DNA from: Pseudomonas putida
Lineage (GTDB): Bacteria; Pseudomonadota; Gammaproteobacteria; Pseudomonadales; Pseudomonadaceae
Assembly (NCBI RefSeq): GCF_016406145.1
Contig: NZ_CP066306.1
Location: forward strand, 4,402,001 to 4,466,000
Direction: 5' to 3'
Length of the DNA: 64,000 bases
The number at the start of each line of letters is the position of its first letter. Within the stretch, counting starts at the first letter, position 1. Below are positions 28,709 to 38,856 of the stretch, in pieces. The notes beneath the pieces are model-generated. The model was not told where the DNA came from, searched no databases, and saw only the letters and a program-made list of their open reading frames with translations. The position numbers were made by a program, and so were the translations under genes.

Positions 28709-29977
28709 ATGCGCGTGATGAAGTGGAGCATGATCGCCCTGGCCGTTTCGGCAGGGACCTCGCAGCTGGCCTTTGCCTCTGCACAGGACGAATCCAAGGG
28801 TTTCATCGAAGACAGCCAGCTGAACGTCAAGACTCGCATGCTGTACTTCAGCCGTGACTTCCGCAACAACGCGCCTGGCAGCCAGAGCCGCGTGGAAGAA
28901 ACCGGCCTTGGCTTCCTCGGCACCTTTGAATCGGGCTTCACCCAAGGCGCCGTAGGCTTCGGCGTCGATGCCATCGGCATGCTCGGCCTGAAACTGGACA
29001 GCGGCCGCGGCCGTGCCGGCACCGGCCTGTTCCCGGAAGGCTCCGACGGCCGCTCGCAGGATGACTACTCCGAAGGCGGCGGCGCTGTAAAAATGCGCTT
29101 CTCCAACACTGTGCTGAAGTACGGTAACCAGTTCACCGCGCTGCCGGTCTTCGCCACTGACGACAGCCGACTGCTGCCGGAAGTTGCCGAAGGTACCTTG
29201 ATCACCAGCGACGAGATCGAAGGCCTGACCCTGCACGCCGGCCACTTCACCGGCATGAATGCCCAGGCCCAGACGTTCCGCGACAGCCTGCACCTGACCG
29301 AAGCCAACATCGTTGGCGGCACCTATGCCCTGACCGACAGCCTCAGCACCAGCCTGTACTACTCCAAGGTCGAAGACTACTGGCGCAAGTACTACGGCAA
29401 CATCAACTGGGCAGTGCCGATTTCGGACAAGCAAGGCCTGGTGTTCGACTTCAACATCTATGACACCAAGGGCGACGGCGCCGAGCTGGTTACAGCTTAC
29501 GATGGCGAATCCCTGGACAACACCGCATTCAGCCTGTCGGCAGCCTGGAACATCGGCGCCCACACCTTCACCATCGTGCACCAGCGCGTACACGGTGACG
29601 GTGACTACGCTTACGGCGTCGACGGCGGCGGCACCGTCTTCCTCGGCAACTCCGTGGCCCGTTCCGACTTCAACGCTGAAGACGAGAAGTCCTGGCAAGC
29701 CCGCTACGACCTGAACTTCGCTGAGTTCGGCGTACCCGGCCTGACCTTCATGACCCGTTATGTGCGCGGTACCGACGCCAATGTCGCCGGCACCACCAAC
29801 GGCAAAGAATGGGAACGCGACATCGACATCAAGTACGTGATGCAGGAAGGCCCCGCCAAGGACCTCAGCTTCCGCGTCCGTCAGGCCACCTACCGCTCCT
29901 CCGACGGCGTCTACTACGGCTCCCCGTCGCTGGACGAACTGCGCCTGATCGTCGAGTACCCGCTGAGCATTCTGTAA
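28709..29977 (+). CDS. oprD: OprD-family outer-membrane porin
   Basis: A 422-residue OprD-type 18-stranded porin for small nutrients such as basic amino acids. The signal peptide is MRVMKWSMIALAVSAGTSQL up to AFA. Next comes the family start SKGFIEDSQLNVKTRMLYFSRDF. LSTSLYYSKVEDYWRKYYGN is in the middle, and the C-terminal strand ends LRLIVEYPLSIL. AAAGGAG precedes the ATG at 28709, which decides it over an upstream start at 28664. The exact substrate is not determined by sequence. Confidence 0.93.
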   Translation: MRVMKWSMIALAVSAGTSQLAFASAQDESKGFIEDSQLNVKTRMLYFSRDFRNNAPGSQSRVEETGLGFLGTFESGFTQGAVGFGVDAIGMLGLKLDSGRGRAGTGLFPEGSDGRSQDDYSEGGGAVKMRFSNTVLKYGNQFTALPVFATDDSRLLPEVAEGTLITSDEIEGLTLHAGHFTGMNAQAQTFRDSLHLTEANIVGGTYALTDSLSTSLYYSKVEDYWRKYYGNINWAVPISDKQGLVFDFNIYDTKGDGAELVTAYDGESLDNTAFSLSAAWNIGAHTFTIVHQRVHGDGDYAYGVDGGGTVFLGNSVARSDFNAEDEKSWQARYDLNFAEFGVPGLTFMTRYVRGTDANVAGTTNGKEWERDIDIKYVMQEGPAKDLSFRVRQATYRSSDGVYYGSPSLDELRLIVEYPLSIL

Positions 29978-30003
29978 GCCACGCTTATAGTGCCCCGCAC
30001 CTG

Positions 30004-30033
30004 AAAAAGCCCGGCACGCTTGCCGGGCTTTTT
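30004..30033 (+). terminator. Terminator after oprD
   Basis: AAAAAGCCCGGCA (30004-30016) and TGCCGGGCTTTTT (30021-30033) form a strong stem-loop with T-run, 26 bases after the porin stop. Confidence 0.93.
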
Positions 30034-30137
30034 CTTGGCTGACATTTGCCACGCCCTGGGGCATCCTGTACGCCTTCGTTTCGCCCCCGTACAATGCGGG
30101 GTCATTTCAATGTCTTAGGCAATCGACACGGCTAACC

Positions 30138-31853
30138 ATGCGCACCAGTCAATATTTGCTCGCCACCCAGAAAGAAACCCCTGCCGACGCAGTGGTCATC
30201 AGCCATCAGCTCATGCTGCGTGCCGGCATGATCCGCAAGCTGGCTTCCGGCCTGTACACCTGGCTGCCGATGGGCTTGCGGGTAATGCGCAAGGTCGAAG
30301 CCGTGGTGCGCGAGGAAATGAACGCCGCCGGCGCCCTGGAAGTGCTGATGCCCAGCATCCAGCCCGCCGAGCTGTGGCAGGAGTCCGGCCGCTGGGAACA
30401 GTACGGCCCTGAGCTGCTGCGCCTGAAAGACCGCCATCAGCGCGACTTCTGCGTCGGTCCGACCCACGAAGAGGTCATCACCGACCTGGCCCGCAATGAG
30501 CTGTCCAGCTATAAACAGCTGCCGCTCAACATGTACCAGATCCAGACCAAGTTCCGTGATGAGATCCGCCCACGTTTCGGCCTGATGCGCGGCCGCGAAT
30601 TCATCATGAAGGACGCCTATTCCTTCCATGCCGACCAGGCTTCCCTGCAGGAAACCTACGACCGCATGCACCAGGCGTACAGCAACATCTTCACCCGCCT
30701 GGGCCTGGACTTCCGCCCAGTGCAGGCCGATACCGGCTCCATCGGCGGCAGCTACTCGCATGAATTCCACGTGCTGGCCGAGTCTGGCGAAGACGACGTG
30801 ATCTTCAGCGACAGCTCCGATTATGCCGCCAACATCGAGAAGGCCGAGGCCATCCCGCGCGAAACTGCGCGTCTGGCCCCTACCGAGGAGTTGCGCCTGG
30901 TGGATACGCCAGACGCCAAGACCATCGCCCAGCTGGTCGAGAACTACGGGCTGCCGATCGAAAAGACCGTCAAGACCCTGATTGTACGCGGCGCCGAGGA
31001 AGGCAAGCTGGTCGCCCTGATCGTCCGTGGCGACCACGAACTCAACGAGATCAAGGCCGCCAAGCTGGAACAGGTCGCCGACCCGCTGGTCATGGCCACC
31101 GATGCCGAGCTGCGCGAAGCCATTGGTGCCGGCGCCGGCTCCCTCGGCCCGCTGAACCTGCCACTGGAATGCATCATCGACCGCTCGGTTGCCCTGATGA
31201 GCGACTTCGGCATCGGTGCGAACATCGATGACAAGCACTACTTCGGCGTCAACTGGGAGCGCGACCTGCCGGTCCCACAGGTTGCCGACCTGCGTAACGT
31301 CGTCGAGGGCGACCCGAGCCCGGATGGCCAAGGCACTCTGGTGATCAAGCGCGGCATCGAAGTCGGCCACATCTTCCAGCTCGGCACCAAGTACAGCGAG
31401 GCACTCAAGTGCCAGGTACTGGGTGAGAACGGCAAGCCAGTGGTGCTGTCCATGGGTTGCTACGGCATCGGCGTATCCCGCGTGGTCGCCGCCGCCATCG
31501 AGCAGAGCTACGACGACAAAGGCATCATCTGGAATGACGCCCTGGCACCTTTCCAGATCGCCCTGGTACCGCTGCGCTACGAAACCGACGTGGTTCGCGA
31601 GGCCACCGACAAGCTGTATGCCGAACTGACGGCCGCAGGCTTTGAAGTACTGCTGGACGACCGCGACAAGAAGACCAGCCCAGGCATCAAGTTCGCCGAT
31701 ATGGAGCTGATCGGTATTCCGCACCGCATCGTCGTCAGCGACCGCGGCCTGGCCGACGGCAACCTGGAATACAAGCACCGCACCGAACAGGATGCTCAAG
31801 CGCTGCCACTCAATGAAGTGCTGACCTTCCTGCAGGCCCGCGTTCGCCGCTGA
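30138..31853 (+). CDS. proS: Prolyl-tRNA synthetase
   Basis: A 571-residue class II synthetase of the bacterial type with an editing (INS) domain between motifs 2 and 3. Motif 2 is in [28 protein letters not shown] and motif 3 in [19 protein letters not shown]. The anticodon-binding domain is at the C-terminus. Starts [18 protein letters not shown]. Confidence 0.97.
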   Translation: MRTSQYLLATQKETPADAVVISHQLMLRAGMIRKLASGLYTWLPMGLRVMRKVEAVVREEMNAAGALEVLMPSIQPAELWQESGRWEQYGPELLRLKDRHQRDFCVGPTHEEVITDLARNELSSYKQLPLNMYQIQTKFRDEIRPRFGLMRGREFIMKDAYSFHADQASLQETYDRMHQAYSNIFTRLGLDFRPVQADTGSIGGSYSHEFHVLAESGEDDVIFSDSSDYAANIEKAEAIPRETARLAPTEELRLVDTPDAKTIAQLVENYGLPIEKTVKTLIVRGAEEGKLVALIVRGDHELNEIKAAKLEQVADPLVMATDAELREAIGAGAGSLGPLNLPLECIIDRSVALMSDFGIGANIDDKHYFGVNWERDLPVPQVADLRNVVEGDPSPDGQGTLVIKRGIEVGHIFQLGTKYSEALKCQVLGENGKPVVLSMGCYGIGVSRVVAAAIEQSYDDKGIIWNDALAPFQIALVPLRYETDVVREATDKLYAELTAAGFEVLLDDRDKKTSPGIKFADMELIGIPHRIVVSDRGLADGNLEYKHRTEQDAQALPLNEVLTFLQARVRR

Positions 31854-31873
31854 TAATCAATGCACGAGTGATC

Positions 31874-32827
31874 ATGTCCAAGCGAAGTACCTTTACCCTG
31901 GGGGGCGCCGCACTGTGCGGCGCCCTGCTCCTCAGCGGCTGCGCCAACCAGATGTCCCAGCGCAGCGAGCACGAAGAGCGCGTCGAGCGCAAGCTGCTCG
32001 AACACACACTGCAGATTGATGTCGGCGAGCCCAAGGTGATGGAGCTTCCGCAGCGACGTATACGCGTCAATGAACAGAGGCGCTTCGAAGTCACCGAGTT
32101 CGAAGTTACCCGCCGTTATGACCGGTATACCCCTTACCAACCCTGGCGGGAGATCTACGAGATCCCGCTGGGCGCGGTGGCAGTGGTGGCCGGCGCAGGC
32201 GCCAACGTGGTCAACGTGTTTGCCTTGGGCAACCTGCCGGAGAGCATCACGCACGACTGGATCAGTTACGGCGTGGCCGGGCTCAACCCGTTCATGAACG
32301 TGCAGTCCAACGGTCGCGCCCAGCAGAACCTGGCAGGGATCAGTGAGGTGCAAAAGGACAAGCGCGAGGAGTTCACCAGCCTGCCCTGGAGCGAGCGCTT
32401 GGTCGAGGTCAAGGCCGGCAAGATGACCCACGCGCTGACCACCGACAGAAACGGCGTGCTACGCCTGAACCTGCTGGACAGCCCGTTCTCGGAACAGCAC
32501 CTGAACCACGTCGGCACCCTGCACCTGCAAGTGGTCGATGAAGACAACGCTGTGCGGGGCGACGCCAGCCTGCTGGTCAGCGCCACCCTGCGCAACAAGC
32601 TGCGTGAAGCCCATGAGTTGATTTTCGACGACCTGGAAGACGACGATGTCGGCCAGTGGGTACACCGGGTCAAGCGCCTGTCGGAGCTAGGCCTGGAAGA
32701 GGAAGCCAGCGAGATGGAGCAGAGTCTGATCGAGCTGACCCGCAACGATCCGGAGCTGCAACAGGAGTTTCTGCAGGCACTGACCAAGGCTACCGGCCGG
32801 TTGGTGGCTGACCCAGGCGCACATTAA
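31874..32827 (+). CDS. Putative outer-membrane lipoprotein
   Basis: A 317-residue protein with a lipoprotein signal: MSKRSTFTLGGAALCGALLL, then SGC with Cys23. After the lipobox comes a region rich in charged residues and then a hydrophobic stretch (IPLGAVAVVAGAGANVVNVFALG). The C-terminal part is acidic and helical (LIFDDLEDDDVGQW). I do not recognise the family. It follows proS by 20 bases and precedes a terminator shared with dinB. A GTG two codons upstream (31868) is an alternative start. Confidence 0.75.
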   Translation: MSKRSTFTLGGAALCGALLLSGCANQMSQRSEHEERVERKLLEHTLQIDVGEPKVMELPQRRIRVNEQRRFEVTEFEVTRRYDRYTPYQPWREIYEIPLGAVAVVAGAGANVVNVFALGNLPESITHDWISYGVAGLNPFMNVQSNGRAQQNLAGISEVQKDKREEFTSLPWSERLVEVKAGKMTHALTTDRNGVLRLNLLDSPFSEQHLNHVGTLHLQVVDEDNAVRGDASLLVSATLRNKLREAHELIFDDLEDDDVGQWVHRVKRLSELGLEEEASEMEQSLIELTRNDPELQQEFLQALTKATGRLVADPGAH

Positions 32828-32828
32828 T

Positions 32829-32859
32829 GAAAGAGGGGCTGCAATGCAGCCCCTCTTTC
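32829..32859. terminator. Bidirectional terminator between lipoprotein gene and dinB
   Basis: GAAAGAGGGGCTGCA and TGCAGCCCCTCTTTC form a near-perfect hairpin between the two convergent genes. Confidence 0.85.
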
Positions 32860-33922
32860 ATTTGTCCGCGAACAACTCCAATTGCTCGTGGGCCCCACGC
32901 AAGTCGCGCAACCTCACCCCTACCCCCAACAACCTCACCGGCTTGCCACCCCGGGCGAATGCTTGCCGTAGCAACTGTCGGTAGCTGTCCAGATCTCTCC
33001 CCGCCCCCGCCTGCTCCAGGGTGGTCTGGCTGAAGTCATGGAATTTGACCTTGACGAAAGGTTTGTCCGGCCGATAGCTACTGTCCATACGAGCGATCCG
33101 CTCATTCAGGCTGTTCAGCAGTTCAGGCAAGCGCTCCAGACAACTGGCCAGATCCGGCAAATCCGTATCGTACGTATTCTCCACGCTTACAGACTGCCTA
33201 CGGCTATCGTTGTGCACCGCGCGATCATCGATACCCCGCGCCAACCCCCAGAGGCGCTCACCGAAACTGCCGAATTCACGCACCAGCGCCAGCCGCGACC
33301 AGTCACGCATGTCCAGGCAGGTGTCGATACCCAGCCGAGCAAGCTTGTCTGCAGTGACCTTCCCGACACCATGCAGCCTGGCAACAGGCAATGCGGCGAC
33401 AAAGGCCTCCACCTGATCAGGCGTAATCACGAAAAGACCGTTGGGCTTGCGCCAGTCACTGGCGATCTTGGCCAGGAACTTGTTGGGCGCCACCCCGGCC
33501 GAGACAGTAATGTGCAGGGCGCGCGCAACACGCCTGCGAATATCTTCGGCGATGCGCGTGGCGCTGCCGGCAAACCATTGACTGTCGCTCACATCCAGAT
33601 AGGCCTCATCCAGCGACAATGGCTCGATCAGTTCGGTGTAGTCGCGGAATATGCCGTGAATCTCGCGCGACGCTTCGCGGTAGGCCTCGAAACGCGGCTT
33701 GACGATCAGCAGGTCAGGGCAAAGCTTAAGTGCATGCCGGGAGGACATGGCCGAGCGCACCCCATAGGCACGCGCTTCATAATTGCAGGTGGCAATCACC
33801 CCTCGATGATCCGGCGAACCACCCACGGCCATAGGGCGACCGGCCAGGCGCGGGTCATCACGCATCTCGATCGCGGCGTAGAAACAATCGCAGTCGATGT
33901 GAATGATCTTGCGCAAAGACAT
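32858..33922 (-). CDS. dinB: DNA polymerase IV
   Basis: A Y-family translesion polymerase of 354 residues. Catalytic acidic motifs are visible: IHIDCDCFYAAIEMRDDP at the N-terminus and PLSLDEAYLDVSD near residue 105. The C-terminal little-finger domain is present. No LexA-type site was recognised at the start, so SOS control is not shown. Confidence 0.96.
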   Translation of the reverse strand: MSLRKIIHIDCDCFYAAIEMRDDPRLAGRPMAVGGSPDHRGVIATCNYEARAYGVRSAMSSRHALKLCPDLLIVKPRFEAYREASREIHGIFRDYTELIEPLSLDEAYLDVSDSQWFAGSATRIAEDIRRRVARALHITVSAGVAPNKFLAKIASDWRKPNGLFVITPDQVEAFVAALPVARLHGVGKVTADKLARLGIDTCLDMRDWSRLALVREFGSFGERLWGLARGIDDRAVHNDSRRQSVSVENTYDTDLPDLASCLERLPELLNSLNERIARMDSSYRPDKPFVKVKFHDFSQTTLEQAGAGRDLDSYRQLLRQAFARGGKPVRLLGVGVRLRDLRGAHEQLELFADK

Positions 33923-34095
33923 GGATGACCGTCAGCACTGTAAATTCATACAGATAGTACCGCATGCTCTGTCAGCGAGACAGCCAGCGCAGGAGACCTC
34001 TCGACAATTGGCCTGAAAGCCGCAGCGCTCCTGAGCTGCATGCCTAATTGAAGGGCTAAGGGTTTGAACGAAAACGGTTTTTTTGAACTAAATGC

Positions 34096-34123
34096 TTGAC
34101 AGGAGACGTTAAATCCGTAGAAT
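34096..34123 (+). promoter_or_regulatory. Promoter of first initiator tRNA gene
   Basis: TTGACA at 34096-34101 and TAGAAT at 34118-34123 with a 16-base spacer, 13 bases before the tRNA. Confidence 0.8.
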
Positions 34124-34136
34124 TCGATCTCACAGG

Positions 34137-34213
<77 letters not shown>

Positions 34214-34221
34214 GATTCGAG

Positions 34222-34252
34222 AAAAGGCCACTGTTAACGCAGTGGCCTTTTT
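34222..34252 (+). terminator. Terminator of initiator tRNA copy 1
   Basis: AAAAGGCCACTG pairs with CAGTGGCCTTTT and is followed by T residues. Confidence 0.88.
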
Positions 34253-34308
34253 CTTTTGCCTAAAAAATAATCAGCGATTTAAAACTCAATAAAATCAATA
34301 AGTAACGC

Positions 34309-34336
34309 TTGACACTCCGCGCTTTCACTGTAGAAT
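34309..34336 (+). promoter_or_regulatory. Promoter of second initiator tRNA gene
   Basis: TTGACA at 34309-34314 and TAGAAT at 34331-34336 with a 16-base spacer. Confidence 0.8.
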
Positions 34337-34349
34337 TCGTTTCCACAGG

Positions 34350-34426
<77 letters not shown>

Positions 34427-34434
34427 GATTCGAG

Positions 34435-34465
34435 AAAAGGCCACTGTTAACGCAGTGGCCTTTTT
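34435..34465 (+). terminator. Terminator of initiator tRNA copy 2
   Basis: Same hairpin as copy 1 (AAAAGGCCACTG with CAGTGGCCTTTT). Confidence 0.88.
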
Positions 34466-34521
34466 CTTTTGCCCTCGAAAAGCAGGCAACGCGTTAATTA
34501 CTGGTCAATCAAAAGTAATGC

Positions 34522-34549
34522 TTGACCACCCTCTTCAAAGCTGTAGAAT
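34522..34549 (+). promoter_or_regulatory. Promoter of third initiator tRNA gene
   Basis: TTGACC at 34522-34527 and TAGAAT at 34544-34549, 16-base spacer. Confidence 0.78.
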
Positions 34550-34561
34550 GCGCACCTCTGA

Positions 34562-34638
<77 letters not shown>

Positions 34639-34648
34639 TATTCGTCAG

Positions 34649-34692
34649 AACAAACCCCGCCTGTTTAACAGCAGCGCGGGGTTTGTTGTTTT
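34649..34692 (+). terminator. Terminator of initiator tRNA copy 3
   Basis: AACAAACCCCGC at 34649-34660 pairs with GCGGGGTTTGTT at 34676-34687, then a T-run. The sequence is unrelated to the terminators of copies 1 and 2. Confidence 0.88.
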
Positions 34693-34884
34693 TCCCCGCC
34701 TGAAAATCTGAATTAATTCAGCCAAGCCCCGGCCTTGTGAGGCGGCATTCTGGATGAACTATCTTTAACCCCGCCAAAGGACTGAAAGTCACGTTGCCCG
34801 GAGTAATATCTGGATACGTTTCCATAGGGACTTTCACTTGGCCGCACCCTCCCCCTACCTCGCGCTGCTTGCCCGGGGTAACTC

Positions 34885-37527
34885 ATGACCGACCGTAACC
34901 CAGAACACCAGGCACCCATAGCCTCAACCCTGCCCACGGCTGCCCAGCGCTTGCCGTGGCTGGAGCGGGTGAGCCGCTGTCGCCAGCCCATCACCCTGGC
35001 AGTTACCTTGGCGCTGTTCGCAATGGCACTGATAGCCTGCCGCCACTTGCTCAGTGAACTGGATATCCATGCTCTGCACGATGCGATGCTAAGCGTGCCC
35101 ACCCACTCGCTGGCCGGCGCGCTACTCGCTGCGGTTATCGGGTTCGTGATCCTGCTTGGATATGAATGGTCTGCCTGCCGTTATGCCGCCGTGAAGTTGC
35201 CTAGGCGTACGCTTCTGTTAGGCGGTTTCAGCGCATTTGCCATTGGTAACGCTATTGGCTTGTCGATGCTCTCGGGCGGTTCGGTGCGCTATCGCCTGTA
35301 TGCTCGAGAAGGCCTGGGCGCTGTCGAAGTCGCGCGCATGACAGTGTTCGCCAGCCTTTCTTTGGGCTGCGCCCTGCCCCCTCTGGCGGCACTGGCCACG
35401 TTGAGCAACTTGCCAGCTGCGGCTACCGCCCTGCACCTGCCCACCCCTGTACTGGCCACAGTCGCTATGGGCGTGCTTGCACTGACCGCCGTCCTGGTGA
35501 CTGGCCTGTATCGCCGACGCCTGGCAGAGCAGCCGCTACCAGACAGCCTGCTGGTGCAACTGGGGCGCCGGACGCTGCGCCTGCCTGGCGCACGCCTGGC
35601 AGCACTGCAACTGGTAATCACCGCGCTGGATGTAGCCGCCGCCGCGACCGTCCTTTACCTGCTGCTCCCAGAAGCCCCTCCGTTCGGCGCGTTCGTCCTC
35701 GTCTATCTGCTGGCCCTGGCTGGCGGTGTACTTAGCCATGTGCCTGGCGGCATCGGGGTGTTCGAGGCAATTCTGCTCGCAGCCTTCGCCAATCAGCTCG
35801 GCGCCGCGCCACTGGCCGCCGCACTGCTGCTGTACCGCTTGATCTATGTAGTACTGCCTTTGCTGGTGGCCTGTGCGCTGCTGCTGGCCAACGAAGCTAG
35901 GCGCCTGCTGTTTGCGCAGCAGGCGCTCAAGGCCGCCTCCGGGCTGGCTGCACCGGTGCTGGCGATCCTCGTGTTTCTCTCCGGTGTGGTGCTGTTGTTC
36001 TCCGGCGCCACACCGGAAATCGACATCCGCCTGGAACACATGGGCTTTCTGGTGCCGCACCGCCTCATCGATGCCTCGCACTTCGGTGCCAGCCTGATTG
36101 GCGTGCTGTGCCTTTTGCTGGCCCAGGGCTTGCGCCGACGCCTGTCTGCCGCCTGGCTACTGACTACCGTACTGCTCCTGGTTGGCGCACTGCTGTCGCT
36201 GCTCAAGGGCTTCGACTGGGAAGAGGCCAGCCTGCTGACCTTCACCGCTGCCCTGCTCGCGTTGTTCCGCCGTTCGTTCTACCGCCCAAGCAGGCTGCTG
36301 GAACTGCCGTTTTCCCCGGTGTACCTGGCAGCGAGTGCTTGCGTGGTCGGTGCTTCGGTGTGGCTACTGCTGTTTGCCTACCAGGATGTGCCCTACAGCC
36401 ATCAGCTGTGGTGGCAGTTCACGCTTGACGCCGATGCCCCACGCGGCCTGCGCGCCGCCATGGGCAGCGCGGTACTGTTGCTGGTCGTGGCCCTGACCTG
36501 GCTGCTGCGCACTGCCCGGCCAGTCATCCACCTGCCAGACGACGAGGAGATACAGCGCGCCAACCGCATCCTGCAGGCTGGCGACCAACCTGACGGCGGC
36601 CTGGCGCTGACCGGTGACAAGGCCCTGCTGTTTCACCCCAATGGCAACGCCTTTTTGATGTACGCGCGCCGGGGCCGCAGCCTGGTGGCCCTGTACGACC
36701 CGATCGGCCCGGCCCAGGAACGTGCCGAGATGATCTGGCAATTCCGCGATCTGTGCGACCTGCACCACGCCCGCCCGGTGTTCTACCAGGTGCGTGCGGA
36801 GAATCTGCCGTTCTACATGGACATCGGCCTGACCGCACTCAAGCTCGGCGAAGAAGCCCGAGTCGACTTGCGCCGCTTCGACATCGAAGCCAAAGGCAAG
36901 GAAATGAAAGACCTGCGCTACACCTGGAACCGCGGCGGCCGCGATGGCCTGAGCCTGGAGATACATGAACCCGGCCAGGCCCCCATGGTTGAGCTCAAGG
37001 AAATCTCGGATGCCTGGCTCGGCGGCAAGAACGTGCGCGAAAAAGGCTTCTCGCTGGGGCGCTTCAGCCTTGAGTACCTGCAGCATTTTCGCATCGCCCT
37101 GGTTCGCTACCAGGGCCGGCCGGTGGCGTTTGCCAACCTGCTTGAAACTCACAGCAACGAACTGGCCAGCCTCGATCTGATGCGTGCCCACCCCCAGGCG
37201 CCGAAGCTGACCATGGAATTCATGATGATCGGCCTGATCCTGCACTACAAAAGCCATGGGTACGGCCGTTTCAGCCTGGGCATGGTACCGCTTTCCGGCT
37301 TGCAGCCACGGCGCGGCGCCCCCTTGGCCCAGCGCCTGGGCTCGATGGTGTTCCGTCGCGGTGAACAGCTTTACAACTTCCAAGGGCTACGCCGCTTCAA
37401 GGACAAGTTCCAACCGGACTGGGAACCCCGCTACATGGCTGTGCCGGCCGGGCTCGACCCGCTGGTGGCACTGGCCGACACTGCCGCCCTGATTGCGGGC
37501 GGCCTGACTGGATTGGTGAAACGTTGA
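34885..37527 (+). CDS. mprF: Aminoacyl-phosphatidylglycerol synthase/flippase MprF
   Basis: An 880-residue membrane protein. An N-terminal flippase-like domain has about 12-14 hydrophobic helices, including GGVLSHVPGGIGVFEAILLAAF. The C-terminal soluble DUF2156 synthase domain spans roughly residues 550-860, with ALTGDKALLFHPNG and FSLGRFSLEYLQHF. MprF transfers an amino acid from aminoacyl-tRNA to phosphatidylglycerol. The P. aeruginosa homologue (PA0920) uses alanine. This lowers surface negative charge and raises resistance to cationic peptides and acid. Its stop shares a base with the ATG of the next gene. Confidence 0.93.
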   Translation: MTDRNPEHQAPIASTLPTAAQRLPWLERVSRCRQPITLAVTLALFAMALIACRHLLSELDIHALHDAMLSVPTHSLAGALLAAVIGFVILLGYEWSACRYAAVKLPRRTLLLGGFSAFAIGNAIGLSMLSGGSVRYRLYAREGLGAVEVARMTVFASLSLGCALPPLAALATLSNLPAAATALHLPTPVLATVAMGVLALTAVLVTGLYRRRLAEQPLPDSLLVQLGRRTLRLPGARLAALQLVITALDVAAAATVLYLLLPEAPPFGAFVLVYLLALAGGVLSHVPGGIGVFEAILLAAFANQLGAAPLAAALLLYRLIYVVLPLLVACALLLANEARRLLFAQQALKAASGLAAPVLAILVFLSGVVLLFSGATPEIDIRLEHMGFLVPHRLIDASHFGASLIGVLCLLLAQGLRRRLSAAWLLTTVLLLVGALLSLLKGFDWEEASLLTFTAALLALFRRSFYRPSRLLELPFSPVYLAASACVVGASVWLLLFAYQDVPYSHQLWWQFTLDADAPRGLRAAMGSAVLLLVVALTWLLRTARPVIHLPDDEEIQRANRILQAGDQPDGGLALTGDKALLFHPNGNAFLMYARRGRSLVALYDPIGPAQERAEMIWQFRDLCDLHHARPVFYQVRAENLPFYMDIGLTALKLGEEARVDLRRFDIEAKGKEMKDLRYTWNRGGRDGLSLEIHEPGQAPMVELKEISDAWLGGKNVREKGFSLGRFSLEYLQHFRIALVRYQGRPVAFANLLETHSNELASLDLMRAHPQAPKLTMEFMMIGLILHYKSHGYGRFSLGMVPLSGLQPRRGAPLAQRLGSMVFRRGEQLYNFQGLRRFKDKFQPDWEPRYMAVPAGLDPLVALADTAALIAGGLTGLVKR

Positions 37528-38819
37528 TGATCCGACGCTACTGGCTGTACCTGCTGATCCCCCTGCTCTTGGCCGCATTGGCCGGGGCTACTGCCTTCTG
37601 GTTGTGGGCCCGTCCGGCCCCAGAGGCGCGCCTTGAGCAACTGACCGTCAATGACACCCGCATCACCCGCGTCATCCCGGGCGTGCATGCCAAAGCCTGG
37701 GTGGCCATCGGCGTGCCCCAGGATCAGGCGCTGACCGACAAACAGTTGCTTGACTTGAGCCAGGCCGGTGAGGCCCAGCTGGTGCAAGTCATCCTGCCGC
37801 CGGGGGACTGCAGTAACCAGCAGCAATCGATGGATAAGGCCATGACCCTGCTGGCCGAAAAACCGACCCTGGTGGCCGGTATCGGCCCTGGTGCAACCCA
37901 GGCCTGGCGTTGGCTGGCCACACAGAATGACGACAATGCCCGCGCCATCTCCGTGAATTTCAACATGGAGCAGCCCGGCTGCGTTGCAGCCTTGCCCAAG
38001 TCCGCCCCTCATGGTCACTGGAGCGTCGCCTGGAACGACAACCCGGATGACGCCAGCGCCGCTTTCGTGCGCGACCAGCGCAATGCCGACACCAGCATCA
38101 GCGACTACGACATCCACCTGCCACAAGTACTCAAGGCGCAGCTGACCCAGGCCTTGGTGGGCCACGATGGCAACGCGCTGGCAATCCCGGTAGTGGAAGT
38201 GCCTGCCGGGCAAACCACCGACACCGTTACCCTGTTCCTCTCAGGCGATGGTGGCTGGCGCGACCTGGACCGCGATGTGGCCGGTGAAATGGCCAAGCTT
38301 GGTTACCCGGTGGTCGGCATAGACACCCTGCGTTACTACTGGCAGCACAAGACACCCGAGCAAAGCGCTACCGACCTGTCGGAACTGATGCAGCACTATC
38401 GTCAGAAATGGGGTACCAAGCGTTTTGTGCTGACCGGCTATTCGTTCGGCGCCGACGTGCTGCCGGCGATCTACAACCGCCTGCCTGCCGAGGACCAGCA
38501 ACGTATCGATGCGGTGATGCTGCTGGCCTTCGCCCGCAGTGGCAGCTTTGAGATCGAGGTCGAGGGCTGGTTGGGCAAGGATGGCCAGGAGGCACCTACC
38601 GGACCGGAGATGGCCAAACTGCCGGCGCCTAAAGTGGTATGCATATATGGTGTGGAAGAGGCCGATGAAAGCGGTTGCACCGACAAGACTGCAGTGGGCG
38701 AGCGCATTAAGCTGCCCGGTGGGCATCACTTCGACGAGAACTATCCGGCGCTGGCCAAGCGCTTGATCGATGAAATCGAAGTACGCCAGGGCAAGTCCAG
38801 CGTGGCAGAACAGAACTGA
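37527..38819 (+). CDS. VirJ/AcvB-family hydrolase, probable aminoacyl-phosphatidylglycerol hydrolase
   Basis: A 430-residue protein with an N-terminal signal anchor (LYLLIPLLLAALAGATAFWL) and a periplasmic alpha/beta hydrolase domain of VirJ type. FLSGDGGWRDLDRDVA is an oxyanion-loop-like motif and GYSFGADVLP carries the nucleophile Ser306. The P. aeruginosa gene in the same position (PA0919) encodes a periplasmic hydrolase of alanyl-phosphatidylglycerol, so the same job is inferred. The TGATG overlap with mprF supports coupled expression of synthase and hydrolase. Confidence 0.85.
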   Translation: MIRRYWLYLLIPLLLAALAGATAFWLWARPAPEARLEQLTVNDTRITRVIPGVHAKAWVAIGVPQDQALTDKQLLDLSQAGEAQLVQVILPPGDCSNQQQSMDKAMTLLAEKPTLVAGIGPGATQAWRWLATQNDDNARAISVNFNMEQPGCVAALPKSAPHGHWSVAWNDNPDDASAAFVRDQRNADTSISDYDIHLPQVLKAQLTQALVGHDGNALAIPVVEVPAGQTTDTVTLFLSGDGGWRDLDRDVAGEMAKLGYPVVGIDTLRYYWQHKTPEQSATDLSELMQHYRQKWGTKRFVLTGYSFGADVLPAIYNRLPAEDQQRIDAVMLLAFARSGSFEIEVEGWLGKDGQEAPTGPEMAKLPAPKVVCIYGVEEADESGCTDKTAVGERIKLPGGHHFDENYPALAKRLIDEIEVRQGKSSVAEQN

Positions 38820-38825
38820 GGCGTA

Positions 38826-38852
38826 GCGAGGGGCCGCATTGCGGCCCTCGCT
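38826..38852. terminator. Bidirectional terminator between the VirJ-type gene and kup
   Basis: GCGAGGGGCCGCA and TGCGGCCCTCGC form a GC-rich hairpin in the short gap between these convergent genes, followed by TTT on the plus strand. Confidence 0.8.
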
Positions 38853-38856
38853 TTAA

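Noticed and set aside
30132..31799. 555-codon minus-strand frame opposite proS
   Set aside because: Shadow of a conserved synthetase gene; no recognisable protein features.
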